This document shows, piece by piece, positions 6,979 through 14,640 of a DNA stretch of 17,287 bases. The stretch's first letter is position 1. The number at the start of each line of letters is the position of its first letter. Below the pieces are notes generated by a model, which had not been told where the DNA came from, searched no databases, and saw nothing but the letters and a program-made list of their open reading frames with translations. The DNA comes from an uncultured Oscillospiraceae bacterium (GTDB lineage: Bacteria > Bacillota > Clostridia > Oscillospirales > Oscillospiraceae): NCBI GenBank assembly GCA_934569195.1, contig CAKTKB010000021.1, forward strand, positions 1 through 17,287, given 5' to 3'. Made by a program: the position numbers and the translations under genes.

Positions 6979-8394
6979 ATGTATCTTTATAATTCCCTGA
7001 GCCATAAGAAGGAGCTGTTTGTCCCCAACTCCCCTGACCTGGTGAAGATGTATACCTGCGGCCCGACGGTGTACCACTATGCCCACATCGGCAACCTGCG
7101 CAGCTATATTATGGAGGACGTGCTGGAAAAGGCCCTGCGCTACCTGGGCTACCCTGTCAAGCGGGTCATGAATATTACGGACGTGGGTCATCTGGCCTCC
7201 GACGCGGATACCGGTGAGGACAAGATGGTCAAAGGCGCCAAGCGAGAGCACAAGAGCGTGATGGAGATTGCGCAGTATTATACGGACGCCTTCTTTGCCG
7301 ACTGCGACCGGCTGCACATCAAGCGTCCGGACGTGGTGCAGCCTGCGACCGGCTGCATTCCGGAGTATATTCACATGGTGAGTGTCCTGCTGGAGAAAGG
7401 GTATGCGTACCTCGCAGGGGGAAACGTCTACTTTGATACGTCCAAGCTGGAAAAGTACTATGTATTCAACGATCACGACCAGGAGGACCTGGCCGTGGGC
7501 GTCCGGGAGGGCGTGGAGGAGGACACAAACAAGCGCAATAAAAACGACTTCGTCCTCTGGTTCACAAAGTCCAAGTTTGAGGATCAGGCGCTCAAGTGGG
7601 ATTCTCCCTGGGGCGTGGGCTATCCCGGCTGGCATATCGAGTGCTCCTGCATTTCCATGAAGTACCTGGGGGAGGACCTGGATATCCACTGCGGCGGAAT
7701 TGATAACGCTTTTCCCCACCATACCAACGAAATCGCCCAGTCCGAGAGCTACCTGGGGCATAAGTGGTGCAATTACTGGTTCCATGTACACCACCTCAAT
7801 ACGGAATCCGGAAAGATGAGCAAGTCCAAGGGAGAGTTCCTTACCTTGTCCCTGCTGGAGCAGAAGGGTTATGATCCCATGGTCTATCGCTACTTCTGCC
7901 TGCAAAGCCATTACCGGCGGAACCTGGTGTTTTCCTGGGAAAATATGGACAATGCTGCCGCAGCATATGAAAAGCTCATTGCCCGCATTGCGGCCCTGGA
8001 TCCGGCGGGAGAGGTGGACGAAGCGGCGTTGGCGCAGCTCAAGGAGCGTTTCACGGGCGCGCTGAACGGCGACCTGAATACATCTCTGGCGGTGACGGCC
8101 GTGTTTGACGCCCTCAAGGCCAAGTGCTCCGATGCCACGAAGTTGGCGGCCCTGGCGGATTTTGACCGGGTGCTGTCTCTGGGCCTGCTGGAGCACGCGC
8201 AGAGCTTCCGGCAGAAGCAGGCGCAGGAGCAGACGGCCTCCGGCGACCCGGAGATCGATGCACTGGTCGCGGCGCGGACCGAGGCGAAAAAGGCAAAGAA
8301 CTTCGCCGAGGCGGACCGGATCCGGGACGATCTGAAGGCCCGGGGGATCGAAATCATCGACACGCCCCAGGGACCGAAGTGGAGAAGGGTATGA
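6979..8394 (+). CDS. cysS: Cysteinyl-tRNA synthetase
   Basis: A 471-residue class I aminoacyl-tRNA synthetase that charges tRNA-Cys with cysteine. It carries the HIGH signature as HIGN (36-39) inside TCGPTVYHYAHIGNLRSY and KMSKS at 279-283. The zinc site that recognises the cysteine thiol is intact: Cys27, Cys222 (WHIECS), His247 and Glu251 (FPHHTNEIAQSE), with the same spacing as Escherichia coli. Length is normal. The ATG at 6979 follows GGAGGA (6965-6970). The tRNA-Cys T-box immediately upstream supports the assignment independently. The stop overlaps the polA start by 4 bases (ATGA) with no terminator between, so cysS heads a four-gene operon. Confidence 0.98.
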   Translation: MYLYNSLSHKKELFVPNSPDLVKMYTCGPTVYHYAHIGNLRSYIMEDVLEKALRYLGYPVKRVMNITDVGHLASDADTGEDKMVKGAKREHKSVMEIAQYYTDAFFADCDRLHIKRPDVVQPATGCIPEYIHMVSVLLEKGYAYLAGGNVYFDTSKLEKYYVFNDHDQEDLAVGVREGVEEDTNKRNKNDFVLWFTKSKFEDQALKWDSPWGVGYPGWHIECSCISMKYLGEDLDIHCGGIDNAFPHHTNEIAQSESYLGHKWCNYWFHVHHLNTESGKMSKSKGEFLTLSLLEQKGYDPMVYRYFCLQSHYRRNLVFSWENMDNAAAAYEKLIARIAALDPAGEVDEAALAQLKERFTGALNGDLNTSLAVTAVFDALKAKCSDATKLAALADFDRVLSLGLLEHAQSFRQKQAQEQTASGDPEIDALVAARTEAKKAKNFAEADRIRDDLKARGIEIIDTPQGPKWRRV

Positions 8395-10925
8395 AGCTGC
8401 TGATTCTCGACGGGAATTCCGTCATTAACCGGGCGTATTATGGCGTTCGGCCCCTCACGACCCGGGACGGGCTGTATACCCATGCGATCTACGGCTTCCT
8501 GAACATTCTGGAGCGGATGGAGAAGGAGGAGCAGCCCGACGCAGTGTGCGTGGCCTTTGATCTGCATGGACCGACCTTTCGGCACCTGAAGTACGACGGC
8601 TATAAGGCCACGCGCCACGGCATGGACGAGGAGCTGGCGCAGCAGATGCCGGTTATGAAGCAGGTTCTCGCTGCGATGAATATTCCGATCTATGCCTGCC
8701 AGGGGTGGGAAGCGGACGATGTCATCGGTACGGTGGGGCGGATTTGCTCCGAGGCAGGTTGGGAGTGCGTGATCGTGACGGGAGACCGGGACAGCCTCCA
8801 GCTGATAGACCCGTATGTCCATGTCAAGCTGGTTATCTCCAAGCCCGGACAGACCCAGACGACCCTGTATGATCAGGAGAAGTTCCGGCAGGAGTATGGC
8901 TTTGAGCCGAAAAAGCTGATCGATCTGAAGGCGCTCATGGGGGATACCTCCGACAATATCCCCGGTGTGGCGGGCGTCGGTCCCAAGACGGCGTCGGAGC
9001 TGCTGCATAAGTTTGGCTCCCTGGATGGGGTGTATGCCCATCTGGACGACCCGTCCATCCGGCCTAAGCTGCGGGAGAAGCTGGAGGCGGGGCGGCAGAA
9101 CGCCTATCTTTCCTATGATCTGGCGACGATCCGGCCGGAAGCGCCCATCGAGTTCCAGCCGAAGGATGCCGTCATCCGTCCCTATAACCGGCAGGAGCTG
9201 TATGCCCTGTTCACCCGCCTGGAGTTTGTCCGCCTGATTGACCGGTACGGTCTGCGGGGGGCGGAGCAGGAAGCCCAGGCGGAGCAGACGAAGCAGGTGC
9301 GACAGCTGCCCCGGAGCGAAACCCTTCCTCCGGAGGGACAACCCTGTGCGGTCTATATCGGGCCGGACGGAAGCCTGGCGCTGGCATGGGAGCAGGGCGT
9401 GTGCGTCCTGACGCCGATGGAGACGCGGGAGAACAGCCGCTGCCTATCCGGCAGAAGGGACTGCATTTGTCATGACCTGAAGGCTACGATGCATACCCTG
9501 GCGTCTATGGATATGCCCTGGGGAGATTTCCGCTTTGATACGGCGCTGGCCGCCTATGACCTGAATCCTTCTCAGGCGGATTACCCCGTGAGCAAGCTGG
9601 CCACCACTTACCTGGGGACTACCGTGGACGACGGTGATGCGGCCGCCTGCGCCCAGGCGCTGTGGCTGCTGGCGCCCGTGCTGGAGCAGGAGCTGGAGCA
9701 GCGGCAGATGGGACGGCTCTACGAGCAGATCGAGCTTCCGCTGTGCGGCGTGCTCTATCGGATGGAGCAGGCGGGCGTGGCCATTGACGAGGCGCAGCTG
9801 CGCCAGTTCGGGCAGATGCTGGCGGAGCGGATTGCCGCCTGTGAGCAGATGATTTACGGATATGCCGGCGGCCCCTTCAACATTCAGTCTACCCGCCAGC
9901 TTGGGGAGCTGCTGTTTGAAAAATTGGGCCTTCCCCCGGTGAAAAAGACCAAAACCGGCTATTCCACCAATGCGGAGGTGCTGGAAAAGCTGAAGGACAA
10001 GCATCCCGTCATTCCCGCGATAATGGACTACCGGATGCTCACCAAGCTGAAGTCGACCTATGCCGACGGACTGATGAAGGTCATCGGGGAGGATGGGCGT
10101 ATTCATACCACCTTCCAGAACCTGGTCACGGCTACGGGGCGCCTGTCGTCGACGGAGCCGAATTTGCAGAACATTCCCGTGCGCACGGACCTGGGGGCGC
10201 AGATTCGCCGGATGTTTGTTCCCCGGGAGGGATGCGTCCTGGTGGACGCGGATTACAGCCAGATCGAGCTGCGGGTCCTGGCGCATATTGCCGGGGACGA
10301 GGCCATGCAGGCGGCCTTCCGGGAGGGAATGGACATTCACACGGTGACGGCGGCCCAGGTGTTCGGTGTCCCGGCGGAACAGGTGACGCCCCTGCAGCGC
10401 CGCCATGCCAAGGCGGTGAATTTCGGAATCGTCTACGGCATTTCCGAGTTCTCCCTGGCGGAGGACATTGGGGTTTCCCGATGGGAGGCGCGGGCCTATA
10501 TAGACAGCTACCTGGCCAATTATTCCGGCGTTCGGGCGTATATGAAGCAGGTGGTGGCGGATGCCCGGGCCTGCGGCTATACTCAGACGCTCTACGGCCG
10601 CAGGCGGTATATTCCCGAGCTTTCCAGCAGCAATTTCAACGTCCGCAGCGGAGCGGAGCGGATCGCCATGAATACGCCGATTCAGGGCACGGCGGCGGAT
10701 CTGATCAAGCTTGCCATGATTCATGTGGATCGGGCACTGTCGGAGCAATATCCCCAGGCGCGGCTGCTGCTTCAGGTGCACGACGAGCTGATCGTGGAGT
10801 GCCCTGAGGAGATCGGACCGCAGGTGGCGGCGCTGGTGAGCCGGGAGATGGAACAAGTCGCCCAGCTGAAGGTTCCTCTGGTGGCGGAGGCAAAAATCGG
10901 AAAGAGCTGGTATGAAGCCAAATGA
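8391..10925 (+). CDS. polA: DNA polymerase I
   Basis: An 844-residue family A polymerase used in Okazaki-fragment maturation and excision repair. Residues 1 to about 290 are the 5'-3' nuclease (LDGNS, EADDVIG, TGDRDSLQL, GDTSDNIPGVAGVGPKTA). Residues about 300-430 are a 3'-5' exonuclease-like domain without a recognisable DxE metal motif or the NLKYD block, so proofreading is probably absent, as in Taq-type enzymes. The polymerase core shows motif A DYSQIELR (Asp621), O-helix Arg670-Lys674-Phe678-Tyr682 (RRHAKAVNFGIVYG) and motif C QVHDE (Asp798). The ATG at 8391 overlaps the cysS stop by 4 bp and follows GGAGAAGGG. An upstream in-frame GTG at 8379 is less likely. It also overlaps rimI by 4 bp. 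Confidence 0.97.
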   Translation: MKLLILDGNSVINRAYYGVRPLTTRDGLYTHAIYGFLNILERMEKEEQPDAVCVAFDLHGPTFRHLKYDGYKATRHGMDEELAQQMPVMKQVLAAMNIPIYACQGWEADDVIGTVGRICSEAGWECVIVTGDRDSLQLIDPYVHVKLVISKPGQTQTTLYDQEKFRQEYGFEPKKLIDLKALMGDTSDNIPGVAGVGPKTASELLHKFGSLDGVYAHLDDPSIRPKLREKLEAGRQNAYLSYDLATIRPEAPIEFQPKDAVIRPYNRQELYALFTRLEFVRLIDRYGLRGAEQEAQAEQTKQVRQLPRSETLPPEGQPCAVYIGPDGSLALAWEQGVCVLTPMETRENSRCLSGRRDCICHDLKATMHTLASMDMPWGDFRFDTALAAYDLNPSQADYPVSKLATTYLGTTVDDGDAAACAQALWLLAPVLEQELEQRQMGRLYEQIELPLCGVLYRMEQAGVAIDEAQLRQFGQMLAERIAACEQMIYGYAGGPFNIQSTRQLGELLFEKLGLPPVKKTKTGYSTNAEVLEKLKDKHPVIPAIMDYRMLTKLKSTYADGLMKVIGEDGRIHTTFQNLVTATGRLSSTEPNLQNIPVRTDLGAQIRRMFVPREGCVLVDADYSQIELRVLAHIAGDEAMQAAFREGMDIHTVTAAQVFGVPAEQVTPLQRRHAKAVNFGIVYGISEFSLAEDIGVSRWEARAYIDSYLANYSGVRAYMKQVVADARACGYTQTLYGRRRYIPELSSSNFNVRSGAERIAMNTPIQGTAADLIKLAMIHVDRALSEQYPQARLLLQVHDELIVECPEEIGPQVAALVSREMEQVAQLKVPLVAEAKIGKSWYEAK

Positions 10926-11365
10926 TTGAGATCATACAGATGGATGAAGCATGGACCGGCAGGGTGGCGGAGCTGGAGAAGGTCTGCTTTTCCACCCCCT
11001 GGAGCGAGCAGAGCATTGCCCAGGAGCTGCACAACCCCCTTTCCCTGTGGCTCCTGGCGGTGGAGGGGGAGAGCCTGGCGGGCTACGTAGGCTCCCAGAC
11101 GGTGATGGGCGAGACGGACATGATGAATCTGGCGGTAGCGCCCCAACGGCGGCGGCAGGGAATTGGCCGCAGACTGGTGGAGGAGCTGACGGCGCGCCTG
11201 GCCCGTATGGGCAGCCGCAGCCTGACGCTGGAGGTGCGGGCCTCCAATGCGCCTGCCCGGGCGCTTTATGAAGCGATGGGGTTTGTGCAGACGGGCCTGC
11301 GCCGGGGATATTACCGCAGCCCCAGGGAGGATGGGCTGATCCTTCGAAAGGAGTGGACAATTTGA
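10922..11365 (+). CDS. rimI: Ribosomal protein S18-alanine N-acetyltransferase RimI
   Basis: A 147-residue GNAT acetyltransferase of the RimI type, which acetylates the N-terminal alanine of ribosomal protein S18 in E. coli. The CoA-binding motif is NLAVAPQRRRQGIGRRLVEEL (69-89). The family block LTLEVRASNAPARALYEAMGF (101-121) holds the conserved Glu104 and Tyr116. Its position directly before tsaD is the common bacterial arrangement and supports RimI over an unrelated GNAT. The ATG lies in ATGA overlapping the polA stop by 4 bp. No good ribosome site precedes it, so translation probably depends on coupling to polA. Confidence 0.9.
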   Translation: MIEIIQMDEAWTGRVAELEKVCFSTPWSEQSIAQELHNPLSLWLLAVEGESLAGYVGSQTVMGETDMMNLAVAPQRRRQGIGRRLVEELTARLARMGSRSLTLEVRASNAPARALYEAMGFVQTGLRRGYYRSPREDGLILRKEWTI

Positions 11366-12378
11366 ATATTCTGGCGATAGAATCTTCCTGCGATGAAACG
11401 GCTGTGGCAATTGTCCGGGACGGCCGGCAGGTACTGACGGACTGCATCGCGTCCCAGGTGGACCTGCACCGCATTTATGGAGGCGTGGTGCCGGAAATCG
11501 CCTCCCGGAAGCACATTGAAGCCATTTACGGCCTGGCGGATCAGGCTTTGGCGGAGTCCGGCCTGACGAGAGAGCAGATCGACGCCATAGCGGTGACCTA
11601 TGCCCCCGGGCTGATCGGGGCCGTGCTGGTGGGGGTGAACTTTGCCAAGGCCGCCGCCCTGGCCATGGGAAAACCCTTGATCCCGGTTCACCACATTCGC
11701 GGCCACATTGCGGCAAATTACATTGCCTATCCGGAGCTGGAGCCGCCGTTTTTGTGCCTGGTGGTTTCCGGCGGACACACCATGATCGTCCGGGTGCTGG
11801 ATTACACCCGGATGGAGGTCCTGGGCGGGACGCTGGACGACGCGGCGGGGGAGAGCTTCGATAAGGTCGCCCGGGTTTTGGGAATGCCTTACCCCGGCGG
11901 CGCGACCCTGGATAAGGTCGCCCGCACCGGAGACGGGACGCGCTACCGTCTGCCCCGGAGCAAACCGGGGGCGAATCCCTATGATATGAGCTTCTCCGGG
12001 CTGAAAACGGCGGCGCTGAACCTGATTCACCACGCCGAGCAGATCGGAGAGCCGGTGAATATCCCAGATCTGTGCGCCAGCTTCTCTCAGGCGGTTTCGG
12101 AGATTCTGGTTCCCCGGGTGATGCTGGCGGCGAGGGAGACCGGCTGCCGGAGGATCGCGGTGGCGGGAGGCGTGGCGGCCAATTCCCGCATCCGGGAGGA
12201 TCTGCTGACGCAGGCCCGGACGTTGGGCGCCCAGGTGTACATGCCGCCGCTGTCCCTGTGCGGGGACAACGGGGCGATGATCGGCGCGCAGGCGTATTAT
12301 GAATATCTGGCGGGCAACACGGCGGATATGAGCCTGAATGCCTACGCGACGAAATCCATTTTGGGCGAGCAGCTATAA
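11362..12378 (+). CDS. tsaD: tRNA N6-threonylcarbamoyladenosine transferase TsaD
   Basis: A 338-residue Kae1/Qri7-family protein that transfers the threonylcarbamoyl group onto A37 of ANN-decoding tRNAs, together with TsaB and TsaE. It begins NILAIESSCDETAVAIV. The metal-binding histidines lie in HHIRGH (110-115; His111 and His115). VVSGGHT (134-140) and the C-terminal CGDNGAMIGA with Asp302 complete the ASKHA-type active site. The best start is TTG at 11362: AAAGGAG (11347-11353) lies 8 bases upstream, and family similarity begins there. A GTG at 11353 overlaps the ribosome site. The TTGA start-stop overlap with rimI is 4 bp. tsaB and tsaE, often linked to rimI-tsaD, are not in this window. 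Confidence 0.96.
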   Translation: MNILAIESSCDETAVAIVRDGRQVLTDCIASQVDLHRIYGGVVPEIASRKHIEAIYGLADQALAESGLTREQIDAIAVTYAPGLIGAVLVGVNFAKAAALAMGKPLIPVHHIRGHIAANYIAYPELEPPFLCLVVSGGHTMIVRVLDYTRMEVLGGTLDDAAGESFDKVARVLGMPYPGGATLDKVARTGDGTRYRLPRSKPGANPYDMSFSGLKTAALNLIHHAEQIGEPVNIPDLCASFSQAVSEILVPRVMLAARETGCRRIAVAGGVAANSRIREDLLTQARTLGAQVYMPPLSLCGDNGAMIGAQAYYEYLAGNTADMSLNAYATKSILGEQL

Positions 12379-12413
12379 AATGCAGGGGGCATAACCGCCT
12401 CCTGCATTTTTTT
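12377..12413 (+). terminator. Intrinsic terminator of the cysS-polA-rimI-tsaD operon
   Basis: A 14-bp stem (12377-12390 with 12397-12410, one G-T pair) closes an ATAACC loop and runs into seven T residues at 12407-12413. It starts within the tsaD stop codon. Confidence 0.95.
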
Positions 12414-12490
12414 AGGAGAAGATTTTGCATATTCTTGGTATGCAGAAAAGGGGAGTGCATAAAGAACCAAATGGAAAATGTGTCGAAAAA

Positions 12491-12522
12491 TGTCAACATT
12501 TCATGTATACATTGTAAACATT
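12491..12522. repeat. Three TGTNNACATT repeats in AT-rich intergenic DNA
   Basis: TGTCAACATT (12491-12500), TGTATACATT (12504-12513) and TGTAAACATT (12513-12522) occur in a row. The middle copy sits in the palindrome ATGTATACAT (12503-12512). They lie in the 389-bp gap between tsaD and the ABC leader ORF. They could be operator sites for a dimeric regulator or iteron-like sites; nothing in the window identifies a binding protein. Confidence 0.5.
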
Positions 12523-12554
12523 GAATTTCTGCGAAGAAATAAGCGGGAAACGGC

Positions 12555-12584
12555 TGTGGAAAAGTCTGTGGAAACTGTGTATAA
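12555..12584 (+). other. Cluster of three DnaA-box-like 9-mers
   Basis: TGTGGAAAA (12555-12563) and TGTGTATAA (12576-12584) both fit TGTGNAWAA, the reverse complement of the E. coli DnaA-box consensus TTWTNCACA. TGTGGAAAC (12567-12575) between them has one mismatch. All three point the same way with 12- and 9-bp periodicity. No dnaA, dnaN, parA or rep gene is present here, so this is not shown to be an origin. It may be a DnaA-binding regulatory or titration site. Apart from these and the neighbouring repeats, I see no gene in 12414-12700. Confidence 0.5.
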
Positions 12585-12708
12585 CCGTTTTGTATATTCA
12601 TACGCAGTGGGGAAGAAAACGACTGATTGTCGGGCGCCTGTTTTATGCGCCGGATAGAAGGGAAGGCAAGAATGAGAAAAAATATCCGTGGCGATCAGAG
12701 ATTTGCTG

Positions 12709-12737
12709 TTGACTTTTTGCGGAAGGGGGTGTATGAT
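12709..12737 (+). promoter_or_regulatory. Sigma-A promoter for the ABC exporter leader
   Basis: TTGACT (12709-12714) and TATGAT (12732-12737) are separated by 17 bp. Transcription would begin near 12744, shortly before the GAAAGGAGG ribosome site of the 24-codon leader ORF. A transcript ending at the downstream attenuator would be about 150 nt. Confidence 0.72.
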
Positions 12738-12767
12738 AAAGAAAATTTTGGAAAGGAGGAAGTCGAT

Positions 12768-12842
12768 ATGTCCATGTTGGTGTTTAACGATCGTATTATC
12801 GTGCTTGGCGAAAGACTTGCTCCTGGGAGGACTGCGCAGTAG
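12768..12842 (+). CDS. 24-residue leader peptide upstream of the ABC exporter
   Basis: A 24-codon frame begins MSMLVFNDRIIVLGERLA and ends PGRTAQ, then TAG. It has one of the best ribosome sites in the window, GAAAGGAGG (12751-12759), 8 bases from the ATG. Its stop codon lies 21 bases before an intrinsic terminator that precedes the exporter genes. This arrangement of short ORF, terminator and drug-type ABC genes is that of a ribosome-mediated attenuation leader such as bmrB of Bacillus subtilis. The same frame is open upstream to an ATG at 12672 with a weaker site (56 codons in all). That longer form would start upstream of the proposed promoter, so I prefer the short one. Confidence 0.62.
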   Translation: MSMLVFNDRIIVLGERLAPGRTAQ

Positions 12843-12863
12843 GGAATCTGTGCGGCCTTTTTG

Positions 12864-12894
12864 CGGCGCGGGCTTTTGCCTGTGCCGTTTTTTT
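12864..12894 (+). terminator. Attenuator terminator between leader ORF and ABC exporter
   Basis: CGGCGCGGGC (12864-12873) pairs with GCCTGTGCCG (12878-12887): ten pairs including two G-T, a TTTT loop, then seven T residues (12888-12894). It lies within the operon leader, 30 bases before the first exporter ATG, so it must be bypassed for expression. The segment CTGCGCAG at the end of the leader ORF (12832-12839) can pair either with CTGTGCGG (12848-12855) or, over six bases, with GCGCGG (12866-12871) in the terminator 5' arm. This gives a plausible switch controlled by ribosome position. Confidence 0.85.
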
Positions 12895-12924
12895 GTTGCA
12901 ATTCATCAGAAGAGAGGTGCTTTT

Positions 12925-14640
12925 ATGAAAGAAATGATGGCGTATCTGCGCCCGTACAGGCGTTCCCTGCTCTGGGCCACGGTGGCGATTGCCGTCTCTA
13001 CAATCTGCGATCTGCTGCTGCCGACCATTATGAGCGACATCCTGAACCGGGGCGTGTACCAGGCGGATTTCGCTTACATTGTCCGCTGCTGTGTCCGGAT
13101 GCTGGTGGTAGCGCTGGCGGGGCTTGGCTCCGTGCTGTGGGGCAGCAAGCTGTCGGCTGATGTGGTGGCCGGATACTGCGCGGACCTGCGGGAAAAAATT
13201 TTCCGGAAGGTCAACGCCATGGACGTGGACACCTTCAGCGGACTGGGTACGGCCAGTCTTGTGACGCGGGCCACGACGGATGTAGAGATGGTGTCCTGGA
13301 TCGCATCCATGATGTGCGGAACGGTGATTACGATTCCGGTGCTCTTTTTCGGCGGCGTGATCCTTTCCATGCGCAAGGACGGGATGCTGTCGCTGCTCCT
13401 GCTGGTCTTTCTGCCGGTTATTTTCTGGATCGTATACCGGATCAGCAAGCGGATCGGCCCGCTGTGGGACAAATGTGACCAGTACGGCGACCTGAAAAAC
13501 GAGCTTGTCCGTCAGCGGCTGCGGGGAATCCGGGTCGTCCGGGCCTTCCAGGGAGAAAAGCGGGAGCATGAGAGAATTGCGGATGCCGTGGGAGAGATGT
13601 CCGCCGCCATCATCCAGTCCAACGTGGAGATGGGTAAGATTTCCCCTGTGGTGAGTCTGATGCTGAATTTCGCAGCCGTTCTGGTGGTGTATTTCGGCGG
13701 ATTTCGTATGGAGCGGGGCGGGAGCATTACCGGCGGAGATCTGTTTGCCATTGTGCAATATATCGCTCTGATTTCCAACAGCGTAATACTCAGCGCCTAC
13801 ATGATTGCAAACTTTCCCCAGGCTCAGGTGTCGGCGAGGCGGATCGGGGAGGTCCTGGGTATGCCGGATGCGGCGGACCCGGTCTCCCGGCAGGATGTGC
13901 GTTTTTCGGGGGATATTGTGTTTGAAAATGTGGGCTTTACTTATGAAGGGGCCAGAGAACCGGCAGTGGAGGCGGTATCCATGCACATTCGGCCCGGGGA
14001 AAAGGCCGCCATTATCGGAGGCACGGGAGCGGGCAAGACCACGCTGGTCAATATGCTGATGGGCTTCCGGAATCCGACACAGGGGCGGATTCTTCTGGAC
14101 GGGAAGCCGACGGCAGAGCTGAGCCGCCGCTCCCTCCGGGACAACATACGCTGCGCCCTGCAAAATGTGGCCATCTATTCGGGAAGCGTGGCCGAAAACG
14201 TTGCAATGGGCGAAGAGGGTGCGGAGAAAAAGCAGGTGCTTTCTGCGCTGGAGGATGCCCAGGCGGAATTTGTGGCATCTTACCCGGAGGGGGCGGACCA
14301 CATTCTGGAGCAGGCCGGAAAAAATCTGTCTGGCGGACAGCGGCAGCGGGTAAGCATTGCCCGGGCGATTGTGAAGGACGTGCCGATCTATATTTTTGAC
14401 GACAGCTTTTCCGCCCTGGACTATCTGACGGAGGCGAAGCTGCGGTCGGCTCTTTCCCGCCGCCTTGCGGGGCGGACGCAGCTGCTGATTACCCAGAGAG
14501 TCAGCTCCGCCATGCACTGTGACCGGATATTTGTGATGAACGGGGGACGCCTGGCAGGACAGGGGACACATCGGGAGCTGATGCAAACCTGCCCGGTATA
14601 TCGAGAGATTTACGAGTCCCAGACGGGAGGGAATACATGA
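12925..14640 (+). CDS. ABC exporter half-transporter with degenerate ATPase site (subunit 1 of heterodimer)
   Basis: A 571-residue type IV (multidrug/lipid) ABC exporter: about six membrane helices in residues 15-305, then the nucleotide-binding domain. Walker A is GGTGAGKT (365-372), Q-loop Gln413, signature LSGGQ (468-472) and Walker B IYIFDD (488-493). The catalytic Glu is replaced by Asp493 and the H-loop His by Gln524 (ITQRVSS). These are the hallmarks of the non-hydrolysing subunit of heterodimeric exporters such as BmrC/BmrD and TM287/288. The start at 12925 follows GAGAGGTG (12911-12918). The frame is open upstream to 12688, but that region spans the leader and attenuator and is not coding in this frame. 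It overlaps the partner gene by 4 bp (ATGA). The substrate is unknown; drugs, lipids or peptides are possible. Confidence 0.93.
   Translation: MKEMMAYLRPYRRSLLWATVAIAVSTICDLLLPTIMSDILNRGVYQADFAYIVRCCVRMLVVALAGLGSVLWGSKLSADVVAGYCADLREKIFRKVNAMDVDTFSGLGTASLVTRATTDVEMVSWIASMMCGTVITIPVLFFGGVILSMRKDGMLSLLLLVFLPVIFWIVYRISKRIGPLWDKCDQYGDLKNELVRQRLRGIRVVRAFQGEKREHERIADAVGEMSAAIIQSNVEMGKISPVVSLMLNFAAVLVVYFGGFRMERGGSITGGDLFAIVQYIALISNSVILSAYMIANFPQAQVSARRIGEVLGMPDAADPVSRQDVRFSGDIVFENVGFTYEGAREPAVEAVSMHIRPGEKAAIIGGTGAGKTTLVNMLMGFRNPTQGRILLDGKPTAELSRRSLRDNIRCALQNVAIYSGSVAENVAMGEEGAEKKQVLSALEDAQAEFVASYPEGADHILEQAGKNLSGGQRQRVSIARAIVKDVPIYIFDDSFSALDYLTEAKLRSALSRRLAGRTQLLITQRVSSAMHCDRIFVMNGGRLAGQGTHRELMQTCPVYREIYESQTGGNT

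Noticed and set aside
5479..8196. A very long open frame on the minus strand (905 codons), with others at 1550-2911, 12796-14844 and 14610-16826
   Set aside because: Their products are rich in His, Arg, Gln and Pro with no recognisable domain, and they run antisense to clear genes such as cysS and the ABC exporter. They are by-products of high GC at third codon positions.
12521..12712. A 63-codon + strand ORF in the tsaD-exporter gap
   Set aside because: It has no ribosome site, crosses the DnaA-like cluster and the -35 box, and has no coding character.
12688..12924. A 79-codon N-terminal extension of the first ABC exporter subunit
   Set aside because: It would cross the leader ORF, promoter and attenuator. 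The sequence is not exporter-like, and a good ribosome site precedes ATG 12925.
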